The notes beneath the pieces were generated by a model. The model had not been told where the DNA came from. It made no database searches and saw only the letters and a program-made list of their open reading frames with translations. A stretch of 64,000 nt of DNA from an uncultured Prevotellaceae bacterium (lineage in GTDB: Bacteria; Bacteroidota; Bacteroidia; Bacteroidales; Muribaculaceae), in contig CAMVBJ010000017.1 in the NCBI GenBank assembly GCA_947165675.1, positions 1 through 64,000 of the forward strand. The letters are read 5' to 3'. The position numbers and the translations under genes were made by a program. Of the stretch, positions 1 through 8,913 are shown piece after piece (the stretch's first letter is position 1; each line of letters opens with the position of its first letter).

Positions 1-2
1 TG

Positions 3-65
3 TACAGCAAGCAGCTGAGCAAGGAACAACTCCTGGAAGACGGATACAAGACCGACACCAAATAA
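3..65 (+). CDS. C-terminal end of a CDS entering from the left edge (..YSKQLSKEQLLEDGYKTDTK*)
   Basis: Open frame from window edge to TAA just before the next ORF; too short to assign. Confidence 0.4.
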   Translation, partial: YSKQLSKEQLLEDGYKTDTK

Positions 66-71
66 AGCGGA

Positions 72-1844
72 TTGCCCGACACCGTTGTGATAGCGTATCG
101 TCCCATAACATTCGGAGATCTGGAGGTTATTGCCCCCTACATGAGGTGGGAAGACCTGCAGGGCTGCGAGTGGAGCAGTGTGAACCTGCTCACGTGGAAC
201 CGTTATGGGCTGGAATATGCCATCGTCAAGGGATACCTGGTGCTGCGGTTCATCCTTGACGGGCAATATACCCACACCATGCCACTGCCACCCGTCCCCG
301 ATGGAGTGGAGCACCCCCGACTGGCCGAGGCGGGCGAGGGATGCCTGGAATGCGTCATCCGCGCCTTGAGAGATGAGTCGTTTGCCCATCATCAACCCTT
401 CAGCATCACCAACTTGAACCAGCGGGACATCGACTTCTTGCAGCGCACATTCCCGGGGGAGTTTGAGTTCAGCGAGCCGATGACCGAGCGCTATGACTAC
501 ATCTGCCTGAGGGAGAATATCATCAATCTGCCAGGACACGCGTTGCGGCCCAAGCGGCAGCATCTGTCACAATTTCCCAAGTTCTACCCCAACCATGAGT
601 ACCGCCCCCTGGAGCCGTCGATGTTTCCCGAGTGCCTGCAACTGTTGCAGCGCTGGAGCGACAACGCCGAGGCCATCGGGCACATCCAGGGTGCCGACAG
701 CAAGGTGATGGAGCGAGAGTCCATCAGCCAGGTGTTTGACAACTGGGAACGCTTTGGCACCATGGGTGGTGCACTGTATGTTGACGGCAAGATAGCCGCA
801 TTCACCTATGGTGTCCCCATCAACGGCAACACGTTTGACCTGTGTGTCGAGAAGGGAGACATCTCCTATAAGGGCATTTATACTGTCGTGCGCCACGAGT
901 TCATGCGACAGATTCCCGAACAGTTCACCTATATCAACCTGGAGGAAGACATGGGCTTGCCTGGACTGCGGCGTGCCAAGTCATCTTATCATCCCGCCTA
1001 TCAGATCAAGAAGGACGGAGCCATCTCACGGCCCGAGCACTCCATCAGGGAGGAGGAACGCAAGCGTGAAGGTGTGCGCCAGCTGATGAAGACCGTGTTT
1101 AACGACCGTGACGATGCCCTCGATATCTTCTTCTCGCACGTATATGACCCGGCAGGCAACTATTGCCGCAGCCATGAGGGCCAAATCGTGACTGCGGCCC
1201 AAGCACTCCCCTATCAACTGAATTATCATGGCCAGCAGGGCAAGGCCGTCTATTTGTATGCCGTGGGTACCCTGCCCCACTTCCGCGGCCAGCACCTCGT
1301 GTCGCGTCTGTTCGAGCACATGCACCGTGGGCTCCTGTGCCAGGGTGTGGTATTCACTACCTTGCTGATAGAGCAGGCTGGTTTACAGCAGATGTATGAG
1401 AAATTTGGTTATGCCCAAGTGGGCACTTGTCCATTGCTGGATGAAAATGTGGTGGAAAATGGCTTTGAGACCTATGACAAGTGGCAGCGTTCCCGCCCGT
1501 GCGTGCTAATGCAAGATGAGCGTCGATGGGAAGCGCTGAAGTCCTATAGCCACTATGACAAGGCCTACTACCTTGTCAAGCCACATTACAAGGGGATGGT
1601 GCGAGTCATCAATGTCATGGAAGCCTTGAGGACCTATGCCACAGCTCATGCCGACACATCGCTCAACCTGCGGATTACCGGAGACCATCACATCAGTGAG
1701 AACAACGGCTGCTACAGGATTGATGGCGGTACCGTCCAACGCATCGCAAGATGTGCCAGCATCAAGACGGTTTTCACCATCAACCAGTTAGCCGAATTCA
1801 TCTTTCAGGACAATCAACTCGAGATGCCCTTAATGCTGCTATAA
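72..1844 (+). CDS. DUF2156 (phosphatidylglycerol lysyltransferase C-terminal-like) fused to GNAT acetyltransferase, with Eis/SCP2-like C-terminus
   Basis: 590 aa ORF; DUF2156-like N half (..HLSQFPKFYPNHEYRPL..INLEEDMGLPGLRRAKSSYHP), GNAT-like middle (YAVGTLPHFRGQHLVSRLFEHM), C-terminal ~110 aa extra domain; TTG start. Confidence 0.7.
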   Translation: MPDTVVIAYRPITFGDLEVIAPYMRWEDLQGCEWSSVNLLTWNRYGLEYAIVKGYLVLRFILDGQYTHTMPLPPVPDGVEHPRLAEAGEGCLECVIRALRDESFAHHQPFSITNLNQRDIDFLQRTFPGEFEFSEPMTERYDYICLRENIINLPGHALRPKRQHLSQFPKFYPNHEYRPLEPSMFPECLQLLQRWSDNAEAIGHIQGADSKVMERESISQVFDNWERFGTMGGALYVDGKIAAFTYGVPINGNTFDLCVEKGDISYKGIYTVVRHEFMRQIPEQFTYINLEEDMGLPGLRRAKSSYHPAYQIKKDGAISRPEHSIREEERKREGVRQLMKTVFNDRDDALDIFFSHVYDPAGNYCRSHEGQIVTAAQALPYQLNYHGQQGKAVYLYAVGTLPHFRGQHLVSRLFEHMHRGLLCQGVVFTTLLIEQAGLQQMYEKFGYAQVGTCPLLDENVVENGFETYDKWQRSRPCVLMQDERRWEALKSYSHYDKAYYLVKPHYKGMVRVINVMEALRTYATAHADTSLNLRITGDHHISENNGCYRIDGGTVQRIARCASIKTVFTINQLAEFIFQDNQLEMPLMLL

Positions 1845-1937
1845 ACCCATAGCTGAATGCGCCGTTGCTGCACCACCTCGGATCGCACTGAAGCACCTGC
1901 GGTCCCAAACATAATCACAGGAAACAGGGTCCTCGCT

Positions 1938-2969
1938 TTACAAATCCTTGTTTCGCCAAGTAACTGCATCAATAGATTGCTGTACCATTCTGGCGATCCA
2001 CATAACCACAACCGCCAGTAAATAGCTGACCACCGCTAACCCAATAAAAATCAACACAGGGTACTTGAGGGAATAGACCTGAGGTTGGAACAAGTAATAA
2101 GCCAGCCAACAATGAATCATCCATATCGGCATCGATTTACGGCCCAATTCCAATAGTATCATCTTGATTACCTTGGGGAAATGCAGCTGGGACAACAATA
2201 TCACAATCAATGGTGTATTGTACATATATCCCATACCAAAGCCGATAACACATTGCAGAATCACCAAACCGATAATACACAGCACCATCATGACCTGGCA
2301 TCGCACAGAGGCCTGCTTGAGATTCAATGGAAGCGATGTGCGCCTTAATGAGACTCCGAGAGTGAAAGAATATAGCATGTGGATGAAGAGCAGAGGCTGA
2401 TAGGCCAACATGTGGGTGTAGAAAAAAATTCCACACTTGCTGATCATGAAGCTCGTGAACAATTGTAAACAAGCCGTGATGAGCAACGACCACAATAAAC
2501 CGATCTTGTCAATGACGCGAATGATGTACAGGCTAAACAGACTGACTAACGCATAGGGCAAGAGAAACCACATCTCGGAACAATAGTCGGTATTCCAGCC
2601 CGATGCATTAGCAATCAATTGGCTCAAACGGCCTGGATATCGAGTCGGGTAAAGCACATGACCAATAACCAGGAATATAGCCAACACTATCCAGTAATGC
2701 ACGTATAGATTGAAGATGCGACCAGATTGATATCGAGGACTGAGTGTGCCTTGCTCATATTTGCAAGCCAAGCCATAGCCACTGAGTAACAGAAAAAATG
2801 ACACTGGATTACAAGCCTGAGTTAGCCACAACGCAAGCGGGACATCTCCTATATAGAATAAGTTGGTGCACAAGTCCGTGTGTTGCCCATTAAAGAGATG
2901 CAAGAAAAGCATCATCGATATAGCAACACCCTTGATTATGGTACTTTGCTCTCTGGATACATCTAACAT
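1938..2969 (-). CDS. Acyltransferase-3 family membrane protein
   Basis: 343 aa, multi-TM, N-term IIKGVAISMMLFLHLFN and FFLLLSGYGLACKYE typical of the acyltransferase-3 family. Confidence 0.75.
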   Translation of the reverse strand: MLDVSREQSTIIKGVAISMMLFLHLFNGQHTDLCTNLFYIGDVPLALWLTQACNPVSFFLLLSGYGLACKYEQGTLSPRYQSGRIFNLYVHYWIVLAIFLVIGHVLYPTRYPGRLSQLIANASGWNTDYCSEMWFLLPYALVSLFSLYIIRVIDKIGLLWSLLITACLQLFTSFMISKCGIFFYTHMLAYQPLLFIHMLYSFTLGVSLRRTSLPLNLKQASVRCQVMMVLCIIGLVILQCVIGFGMGYMYNTPLIVILLSQLHFPKVIKMILLELGRKSMPIWMIHCWLAYYLFQPQVYSLKYPVLIFIGLAVVSYLLAVVVMWIARMVQQSIDAVTWRNKDL

Positions 2970-2995
2970 GAAAAGGCATTAAACAAATTGGTTTG

Positions 2996-3003
2996 CAAAA
3001 ATA
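2996..3003 (-). promoter_or_regulatory. Bacteroidetes -7 box (TATTTTTG) for acyltransferase gene
   Basis: Reverse complement CAAAAATA 27 nt upstream of start; matches TAnnTTTG. Confidence 0.5.
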
Positions 3004-3090
3004 ACCTTTTTGATCCAAATAGCAAACTAATACACGCACATTTCAGGGTCACCAATCACAATACAATGATCCACATCCCATCAAGACAAC

Positions 3091-3156
3091 GAGGCGTTAA
3101 AACATGCTGAAAGGCGCCCGCCAGCGCAAAAAGGGGGAGCGCACGCATCCCCGAAG
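3091..3156 (+). repeat. Dispersed repeat copy R1
   Basis: GAGGCGTTAAAACATGCTGAAAGGCGCCCGCCAGCGCAAAAAGGGGGAGCGCACGCATCCCCGAA; about 80-85% identical by eye to 4767..4834. Confidence 0.75.
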
Positions 3157-3179
3157 AAATCTCTCTCGTTCTTTTCTTT

Positions 3180-4529
3180 TTATAACAGTGAGGTCATATA
3201 GACTGGCAGCAAAATGGTTTCGCCATCGGTATGCAGGTCCTTAGTGTAAACCAAAAAGCGTTTTGACACTTTGTCTGAGAATTTCTTGCAGAACTCGTCA
3301 AGCGAAGCATGTTTTTTATAACCAGATGACTTGACCTCGATAGGACAAAGTTTATTACCACGTGACAGCAGGAAATCCACCTCATAATTGTGTTTGCCAC
3401 TGGGGGTTGGCCAGGTGTAATAGTACAATTCATTTCCAGCGGTTTTAAGCATTTGAGCTACCACATTTTCATAGACATAGCCCAAATCGGCACTCAGTTT
3501 GTCTGACAACAGTTTCTGATAGATGATATTCTCGGTCACTTGCTTATCCCAAAAAGCAAGCGTAATAAACAATCCCGTGTCTGCGACAAACATTTTGTAT
3601 CTGTCCCTATCCTTATGCAGGGCCAACCCCACAGACGGGTCATTGGCATGGTAGGCGAAGTTGACACAAAGGCTGTCTTCCAAGTCGGCAAGCAATTCGC
3701 CTGCATTAACATACTCGGCGGTACGTCCCAACGCACTTGAGACCTGATATCGGGATGCATTGCCAGTCAATTGCGAGGGTATATCCATAAAAAGGCGGGA
3801 GATATTACCACTCGAATCAATCTTACGGAAATCATCGGCATAAAGTTCCAATATCTCACGCTTGGTTTGATCCACCTCACTCAGATTATTGGTGCTGAGG
3901 TAAGTATTTACAGCTTGAGGCATACCGCCCACCAGCATATACAGGCGAAAATCCCTCAGCAGTTTGCGGTTGACTTGGTCCCCTAAAGGGTGTCGCCTCT
4001 CAAACGCTTCGCCAAGCATCGGCAAAGTGGTTGTGTCCCCTAACGCCCAGCGGAACTCTTCATAATCCATTGGGTACATTGTCAAGCGGGTCTCTTCACT
4101 CGGAATGGTGATGTCTTTAACGTTCTTCTTGATGGATAACAGCGACCCTGTTTCAATATAGTCATAGCGATGATCCTTCACCAAATATTTAATGGCTTGA
4201 CGGACAAGTGGGGCCTTCTGGATTTCATCAAAAATGATAACCGATTGGCGCTCTATCAGTTTAACATTATAGATAAATTGAAGTTTCACAAAAAAGTCAT
4301 TCAGGTCGGCAATATTGTCAACGGCTTCCCACAGGGCCCGAGGCGCATCGTCAAAGTTTACCACGATGTAAGAGGCATACTCCTTTCGAGCAAATTCCTC
4401 GGCAATCGTGGATTTACCGACACGACGGGCACCCTTAATCAACAACGCCGTCTCGCCATCCTTACTCCGTTTCCACTTGAGCATCTGCTCATAGAGTTTT
4501 CTCTTGAATATCCTTATCCCTTTCTCCAT
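3180..4529 (-). CDS. AAA ATPase with C-terminal DUF4143 (PD-(D/E)XK-like) domain
   Basis: Walker A GARRVGKS, Walker B SVIIFDEIQKAP, C-term YEVDFLLSRGNKLCPIEVKSSG. Confidence 0.88.
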   Translation of the reverse strand: MEKGIRIFKRKLYEQMLKWKRSKDGETALLIKGARRVGKSTIAEEFARKEYASYIVVNFDDAPRALWEAVDNIADLNDFFVKLQFIYNVKLIERQSVIIFDEIQKAPLVRQAIKYLVKDHRYDYIETGSLLSIKKNVKDITIPSEETRLTMYPMDYEEFRWALGDTTTLPMLGEAFERRHPLGDQVNRKLLRDFRLYMLVGGMPQAVNTYLSTNNLSEVDQTKREILELYADDFRKIDSSGNISRLFMDIPSQLTGNASRYQVSSALGRTAEYVNAGELLADLEDSLCVNFAYHANDPSVGLALHKDRDRYKMFVADTGLFITLAFWDKQVTENIIYQKLLSDKLSADLGYVYENVVAQMLKTAGNELYYYTWPTPSGKHNYEVDFLLSRGNKLCPIEVKSSGYKKHASLDEFCKKFSDKVSKRFLVYTKDLHTDGETILLPVYMTSLL

Positions 4530-4579
4530 TTCCTCAAAATCTTTGCTTGTTTTGAGCGCAAAATTAAGCCATTTTGGGT

Positions 4580-4652
4580 AAATCTCAAAATGTTTTTAGG
4601 TAAATCATGTAGAAATCTCACAATTTATTTCGTCAAATCCTGTAGAAATCTC
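4580..4652 (+). repeat. Three AAATCTC iterons with exact 33 bp period upstream of DUF4143 ATPase
   Basis: AAATCTC at 4580, 4613, 4646; second and third units share AAATCmTGTAGAAATCTCrCAAT. Confidence 0.8.
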
Positions 4653-4766
4653 GCAATGTTTGACATTGTATTACACCAGACCTTCAAATTAGGACTCCGG
4701 TTCGCACCTCCCAAAACCTTTAAAACCTCCCGAAGCCTAATTGACAGCGTTTTTCTGCAAGCCGAT

Positions 4767-4834
4767 GAGGCGTTAAAATGCGCGGAAAGACGTCCAACGG
4801 CGCAAAAAGGGGGAGCGTACGCACCCCCCGAAAA
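4767..4834 (+). repeat. Dispersed repeat copy R2
   Basis: GAGGCGTTAAAATGCGCGGAAAGACGTCCAACGGCGCAAAAAGGGGGAGCGTACGCACCCCCCGAA; same orientation as R1. Confidence 0.75.
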
Positions 4835-4918
4835 GGGTGCGGAATTGTCACGAGGAACGGGGCAATGTGCCTTAACTCCATCGCTATCGGCTGCTATGGC
4901 CTGAATCAATATTGGCGC

Positions 4919-5326
4919 TTATACACAGATGGATTTCAATTCGTCGGCGAGTGTGGCGATTTCTTTCAGGATGAGGGTTTCACGTTCTTTTGAGGGCTTT
5001 TTCATGCCGTTAATGTATTGAGCCATGAGGCTTTGGCTGATGCCAAGTCTGCGACCGATGGCCGCGGCATTCAATTCGGGGTGAGACAAGAACACCTTAG
5101 AAACCCCAACAGGTTCCGGGTCATCATATTCAAAACTCTCGAACGACACATCCTCATCCAATTTTTCCCAATGGATGCCCTCGTCATCCATCTCGTAGTC
5201 ATTACGCTCCTCGTCGGTTGCATTCCTCAACCGACGATAATAGAGCAGCGACTGCCACAACGTGCGGCCATCATCAGTCTCTCCATAGATGCGGTCATCC
5301 GCAAACCAAATCCTGTTAATCTTCAT
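4919..5326 (-). CDS. DUF2442 protein with C-terminal helix-turn-helix; antitoxin-like
   Basis: MKINRIWFADDRIYGETDDGRTLWQSLLYYRRLRNATDEER..; HTH-like AAAIGRRLGISQSLMAQYINGMKKPS; start overlaps the stop of the upstream DUF4160 frame. Confidence 0.75.
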   Translation of the reverse strand: MKINRIWFADDRIYGETDDGRTLWQSLLYYRRLRNATDEERNDYEMDDEGIHWEKLDEDVSFESFEYDDPEPVGVSKVFLSHPELNAAAIGRRLGISQSLMAQYINGMKKPSKERETLILKEIATLADELKSICV

Positions 5327-5574
5327 CGTTAACGCTTTTACCAAAATACTCATTCCACTTCTCAATAGCCAATTCCTTGTTCTCTTCAAGGACCATTTCG
5401 GCGGCTTTGATATCCTTAATCTTAATACCTTTGTTCTCAGCGAGAACAATGTCCTCTGGCAGAATATCAAACTTCGCCTTCCCCATCGGCATTCTTCACA
5501 TGCACATGAATCGGTTCATGTTCCCTCGAATAGAAGAAAAACCGCATTCCAAACATTCTAAAAATCTCAGGCAT
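5316..5574 (-). pseudogene. DUF4160 gene interrupted by a +1 frameshift
   Basis: Frame 1: MPEIFRMFGMRFFFYSREHEPIHVHVKNADGEGEV*; next frame: AKFDILPEDIVLAENKGIKIKDIKAAEMVLEENKELAIEKWNEYFGKSVNDED*; one extra G near 5476-5480 joins the two. Confidence 0.75.
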
Positions 5575-5601
5575 AATCTAATATTTGTGATTTCACTACT
5601 G

Positions 5602-5631
5602 CAAAGATAGGTAATTTTTTCATTACCTCAA
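5602..5631 (-). promoter_or_regulatory. Promoter with palindromic operator for DUF4160/DUF2442 pair
   Basis: -7 TATCTTTG (5602-5609), -33 TTG (5629-5631), 19 nt spacer containing GGTAAT-n6-ATTACC (5610-5627). Confidence 0.7.
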
Positions 5632-5705
5632 AGCATTTTGTAAATAATATCATGTAATTGCATATAAAAATGTCAGATGACTATAAAATCACCTGACATT
5701 AAACG

Positions 5706-5790
5706 TGGTGCGCCTGATAGGACTCGAACCTACACAACCGGAGTTACCAGATCCTAAGTCTGGCGCGTCTACCAATTTCGCCACAGGCGC
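5706..5790 (-). tRNA. tRNA-Leu (anticodon TAG)
   Basis: gcgcctgtggcgaaattggtagacgcgccagacttaggatctgg...ggttcgagtcctatcaggcgcacca; class II variable arm, encoded CCA. Confidence 0.93.
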
Positions 5791-5845
5791 GGGCATTTTT
5801 GTTTTGCGGGTGCAAAGGTAGTGAAAAGTTTTTAGTTATCAGTTG

Positions 5846-6058
5846 TCAGTTGTCAGTTTTTTGGATGTCGGCGAGGATTTGCTTGAGTTGCTCGTCGGCA
5901 GCGGTGAGTTTCTTGCGGCAGATGTCGAGGAGTTCTTTACTGCGCTTGGTATAGGCCGTCAGGTTGTCGATGCTGCACTGGGGGTCCTGCATCTTCTGGA
6001 CGAGCTGTTCGAGTTCGGTCACGGCCTGGGTATAAGTCATCTGGTTATTATCTTCCAT
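5846..6058 (-). CDS. xseB: Exodeoxyribonuclease VII small subunit
   Basis: 70 aa, MTYTQAVTELEQLVQKMQDPQCSIDNL; adjacent to xseA. Confidence 0.92.
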   Translation of the reverse strand: MEDNNQMTYTQAVTELEQLVQKMQDPQCSIDNLTAYTKRSKELLDICRKKLTAADEQLKQILADIQKTDN

Positions 6059-6070
6059 TGTTTTAAGTTA

Positions 6071-7402
6071 TTAGTTGTTATTAACTGTTGCGGTTGTGGT
6101 GCCGGTGGCAAAGTGGATGGTGATATGGTCACCGGGCTGTAGCTGGCTGGCCGAGGTGACACATTGGTCACCGGTCCTCACCAGGGCATAGCCGCGTCGC
6201 AGGGTGTTGAGGGGTGATAGCAGAGTTGCCTTGTCATCCAGTGCCTGGAGGCGCTGCTGCTCTCGTTGCATGGTGCGCATCACGCTCTCCCCTATCCTCT
6301 CACCAGCCCGTTCCAGTCGTGTGCGCTGGGTTGCAATGAGACCTGTTGCGGCAAAGGGGATGCTTGTGGCATAGTTGTCGAGGCGAATGCGGTTGGTGTC
6401 GATGAGGCGGCGTGCGGTAGCAGGAATCATGCTGGCGAAAAAAGCCAAATGCTCCCTCGCCTGGCCCACTGTCTCGCGGACAGCCGTGACCACCGCATCC
6501 TGTAACTCATCAAGGCGAGCCAGGGCATTGGCGCCCTGCTGTATGAGCCACTCGGCAGCAGCGGTAGGGGTCTTTACCCTGATGGCAGCCACATAGTCGA
6601 GCACCGTCTCGTCACGCTCATGACCGATGCCCACGATGACGGGAAGGGGAAAAGTGGCTACACTGGAGGCAAGGTCATAGTTGTCAAACGAGTTGAGCTC
6701 GGACGTTGCTCCGCCACCACGGATGATGACCACACAATCAAACAAGTCGGCATACTGGTTGATGCGGTCCAGGGCGGCCATGACAGTAGGGACAGTCTGC
6801 GCTCCCTGCATGACAGCCTGGAACAGGCAGGTATAGAACTGCAAGCCGTATGGGTTGCCCTTCAATTGATTCATGAAGTCGCCATAGCCCGCAGCCCCCG
6901 CTGCCGAGACGATAGCGATGCGCTGCGGCACCTCGGGCCAAGGTAGCCGCTTATTCCTGTCAATGAGATCATTGGCCGCAAGACGCTTGAGGATTTCCTG
7001 ACGCTGGCGCTCCATGTCGCCCATGGTGTAACTGGGGTCGATGTCGTTAATGACCACCTTGATACCATACAGGCGATGGAACGATGCCGTGACATTGACC
7101 AGCACCTTCATGCCTGTAACGAGCACCTGCCCAGTTGAGTTCAGGAATTTCTCATACAGTTTCCTGTAGGTACCAGCCCAAATGGCAGCCCCGATGCGGG
7201 CGATGGTGGTGCCCTGTTCATCCTTCTCAATGAGCTCTGTGTAACAATGCCCGCTGCGATTGAGGCGCATATCGCTGCACTCGGCAATGACCCACTGGCT
7301 CTGAATATCGGCCTGGCCATTCAGGTGCCCCTCGATGCGTGCATTGAACTCACTCAACATCATGCCTTGAGGGCGTGGGGTGAAAAGTGACGGCTGCTGC
7401 AT
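6071..7402 (-). CDS. xseA: Exodeoxyribonuclease VII large subunit
   Basis: 443 aa; RIAIVSAAGAAGYGDFMNQL..VVIIRGGGATSELNSFDNYDLASSVATFPLPVIVGIGHERDETVLDYVA. Confidence 0.95.
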   Translation of the reverse strand: MQQPSLFTPRPQGMMLSEFNARIEGHLNGQADIQSQWVIAECSDMRLNRSGHCYTELIEKDEQGTTIARIGAAIWAGTYRKLYEKFLNSTGQVLVTGMKVLVNVTASFHRLYGIKVVINDIDPSYTMGDMERQRQEILKRLAANDLIDRNKRLPWPEVPQRIAIVSAAGAAGYGDFMNQLKGNPYGLQFYTCLFQAVMQGAQTVPTVMAALDRINQYADLFDCVVIIRGGGATSELNSFDNYDLASSVATFPLPVIVGIGHERDETVLDYVAAIRVKTPTAAAEWLIQQGANALARLDELQDAVVTAVRETVGQAREHLAFFASMIPATARRLIDTNRIRLDNYATSIPFAATGLIATQRTRLERAGERIGESVMRTMQREQQRLQALDDKATLLSPLNTLRRGYALVRTGDQCVTSASQLQPGDHITIHFATGTTTATVNNN

Positions 7403-7408
7403 GATTAC

Positions 7409-8047
7409 TTACTTGACTCGCTTGATCTTCAGTCCCTTGAAAGCGAAATTGATGGACGGCCTAAGATAAGGCTCAAAACGCTTGTACTCGCTGGGCACAA
7501 GGAACTGCTCCAAGCCATGTGTTGCCTCAATGGTGTCATGTTTATCCCCCTTGAAGGCAAGCCGTACAAGCGGGAAAATCATTGCGTCCTGCAAGTCAGC
7601 ACGAAGGTCACGCGGCATCTTGTCGACGATGAAATCATCCATCGAGGGCATCGCGAACAGACGATCGCTCGTGTATCGCTGCCAGTGGCTGTTCCACTGG
7701 CTGAGGCGGCTGTCGGGCACAGGCGTTTTCACAGTTTCAATTACCGTAATCACGGTATCCTTGCCCACCGTCCTCATGCTCATTTCCACCTCACGGCTCC
7801 CGCTGGTCTGCACCTTGAGATAGGTGCTATCCATAACGAGCAGTTGACTCTCGCCGGTTAAGTTGTTGGTGACAGACACCATCTGGCCACTGTTGTAGTA
7901 GTCCATCATGTCGAGACGATGGGTGCGGGTGAGCAAGGGAAAAATGTTCCCTGGCTCACTCGCAAAAAAGTCACCAATGGTGCGTGCCACACCTGTCAAG
8001 GGCAACAATGCCAATGACAAAGCGACGATGCTTAAGATGCGCTTCAT
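7409..8047 (-). CDS. DUF3256 family protein
   Basis: 212 aa with signal peptide; TIGDFFASEPGNIFPLLTRTHRLDMMDYYNSGQ. Confidence 0.7.
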   Translation of the reverse strand: MKRILSIVALSLALLPLTGVARTIGDFFASEPGNIFPLLTRTHRLDMMDYYNSGQMVSVTNNLTGESQLLVMDSTYLKVQTSGSREVEMSMRTVGKDTVITVIETVKTPVPDSRLSQWNSHWQRYTSDRLFAMPSMDDFIVDKMPRDLRADLQDAMIFPLVRLAFKGDKHDTIEATHGLEQFLVPSEYKRFEPYLRPSINFAFKGLKIKRVK

Positions 8048-8845
8048 TTACTTGCCGCCGTACTGCTTTTTAACCTCGGGAAGCCACTTCTGGATATCAG
8101 AGATGCGGGTAGCATGGCTCGGGTGCGAACTCATGAACTCGGGAGGCTCTTGAGTGGTGGTAGCCTGCATCTTCTGCCAGAAGGTGACAGCCACATCAGG
8201 GTTATAACCAGCGATGGTCATCAGCACCAGACCCATCTTGTCGGCCTCGCTCTCGTGCTTGCGCGAGAAGGGTTGCATTACGCCGTACTGGGCACCCAGG
8301 CCATAGACCTGCTGCGCAATCTGCTGGGTGGCAGCACTCTTGCCACTGGTGAGGATACCGATGGCGTTGGCACCATACTGAGCCAACACCTGCTGACTCA
8401 TGCGCTCATTGCTGTGCTTTGCCACCGCATGAGCGACCTCGTGACCAATAACCACAGCCAACTCATCGTCGCTGCCGACAAGGTTCATGATACCCTCATA
8501 AACCACAATCTTGCCACCAGGCATACACCATGCGTTGACATCATCACTCTTAACCAGATTGAACTCCCAAGCAAAATTCTGCAACTCACTCTCGAGGCCG
8601 GCATACTTGAGGTAGGCCTCAGTTGCAGCGGCAATGCGCTGACCCACTCGGGTCACTTGGGCACTCTGAGCCTTCTGGCTCGAGATAGTTGCCGACTGCA
8701 TGAAGCTGGAATACTGCTGGAGACTTGCAGCCAGCACTTCCTGGTCGCTGACGAGATTCAACTGTTTGCGGCCCGTAATGGGAACCGAACCACAGCTGGT
8801 GAGCAGCATCGCTGCAACAGCCAGCATCGCGATAATCTTTTTCAT
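8048..8845 (-). CDS. M48 family metalloprotease lipoprotein
   Basis: 265 aa; lipobox LLTSCGS, HEVAHAVAKHSNERMSQQ. Confidence 0.92.
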   Translation of the reverse strand: MKKIIAMLAVAAMLLTSCGSVPITGRKQLNLVSDQEVLAASLQQYSSFMQSATISSQKAQSAQVTRVGQRIAAATEAYLKYAGLESELQNFAWEFNLVKSDDVNAWCMPGGKIVVYEGIMNLVGSDDELAVVIGHEVAHAVAKHSNERMSQQVLAQYGANAIGILTSGKSAATQQIAQQVYGLGAQYGVMQPFSRKHESEADKMGLVLMTIAGYNPDVAVTFWQKMQATTTQEPPEFMSSHPSHATRISDIQKWLPEVKKQYGGK

Positions 8846-8913
8846 AATCGATAGATTTTACTGTTATTTACAAATCCTGAAAATCAGGTGAATTATTGCC
8901 TATTCTCGATGAA

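Noticed and set aside
4625-4909. 94 aa minus-strand ORF (MIQAIAADSDGVKAHCPVPRDNSAPFSGG..)
   Set aside because: Lies across dispersed repeat R2 and the iterons; most likely spurious translation of repeat DNA
3091-5790. Genomic island integrated at tRNA-Leu
   Set aside because: No integrase and no duplicated tRNA 3' end found by eye between 3.0 and 5.7 kb; kept only as an accessory cluster
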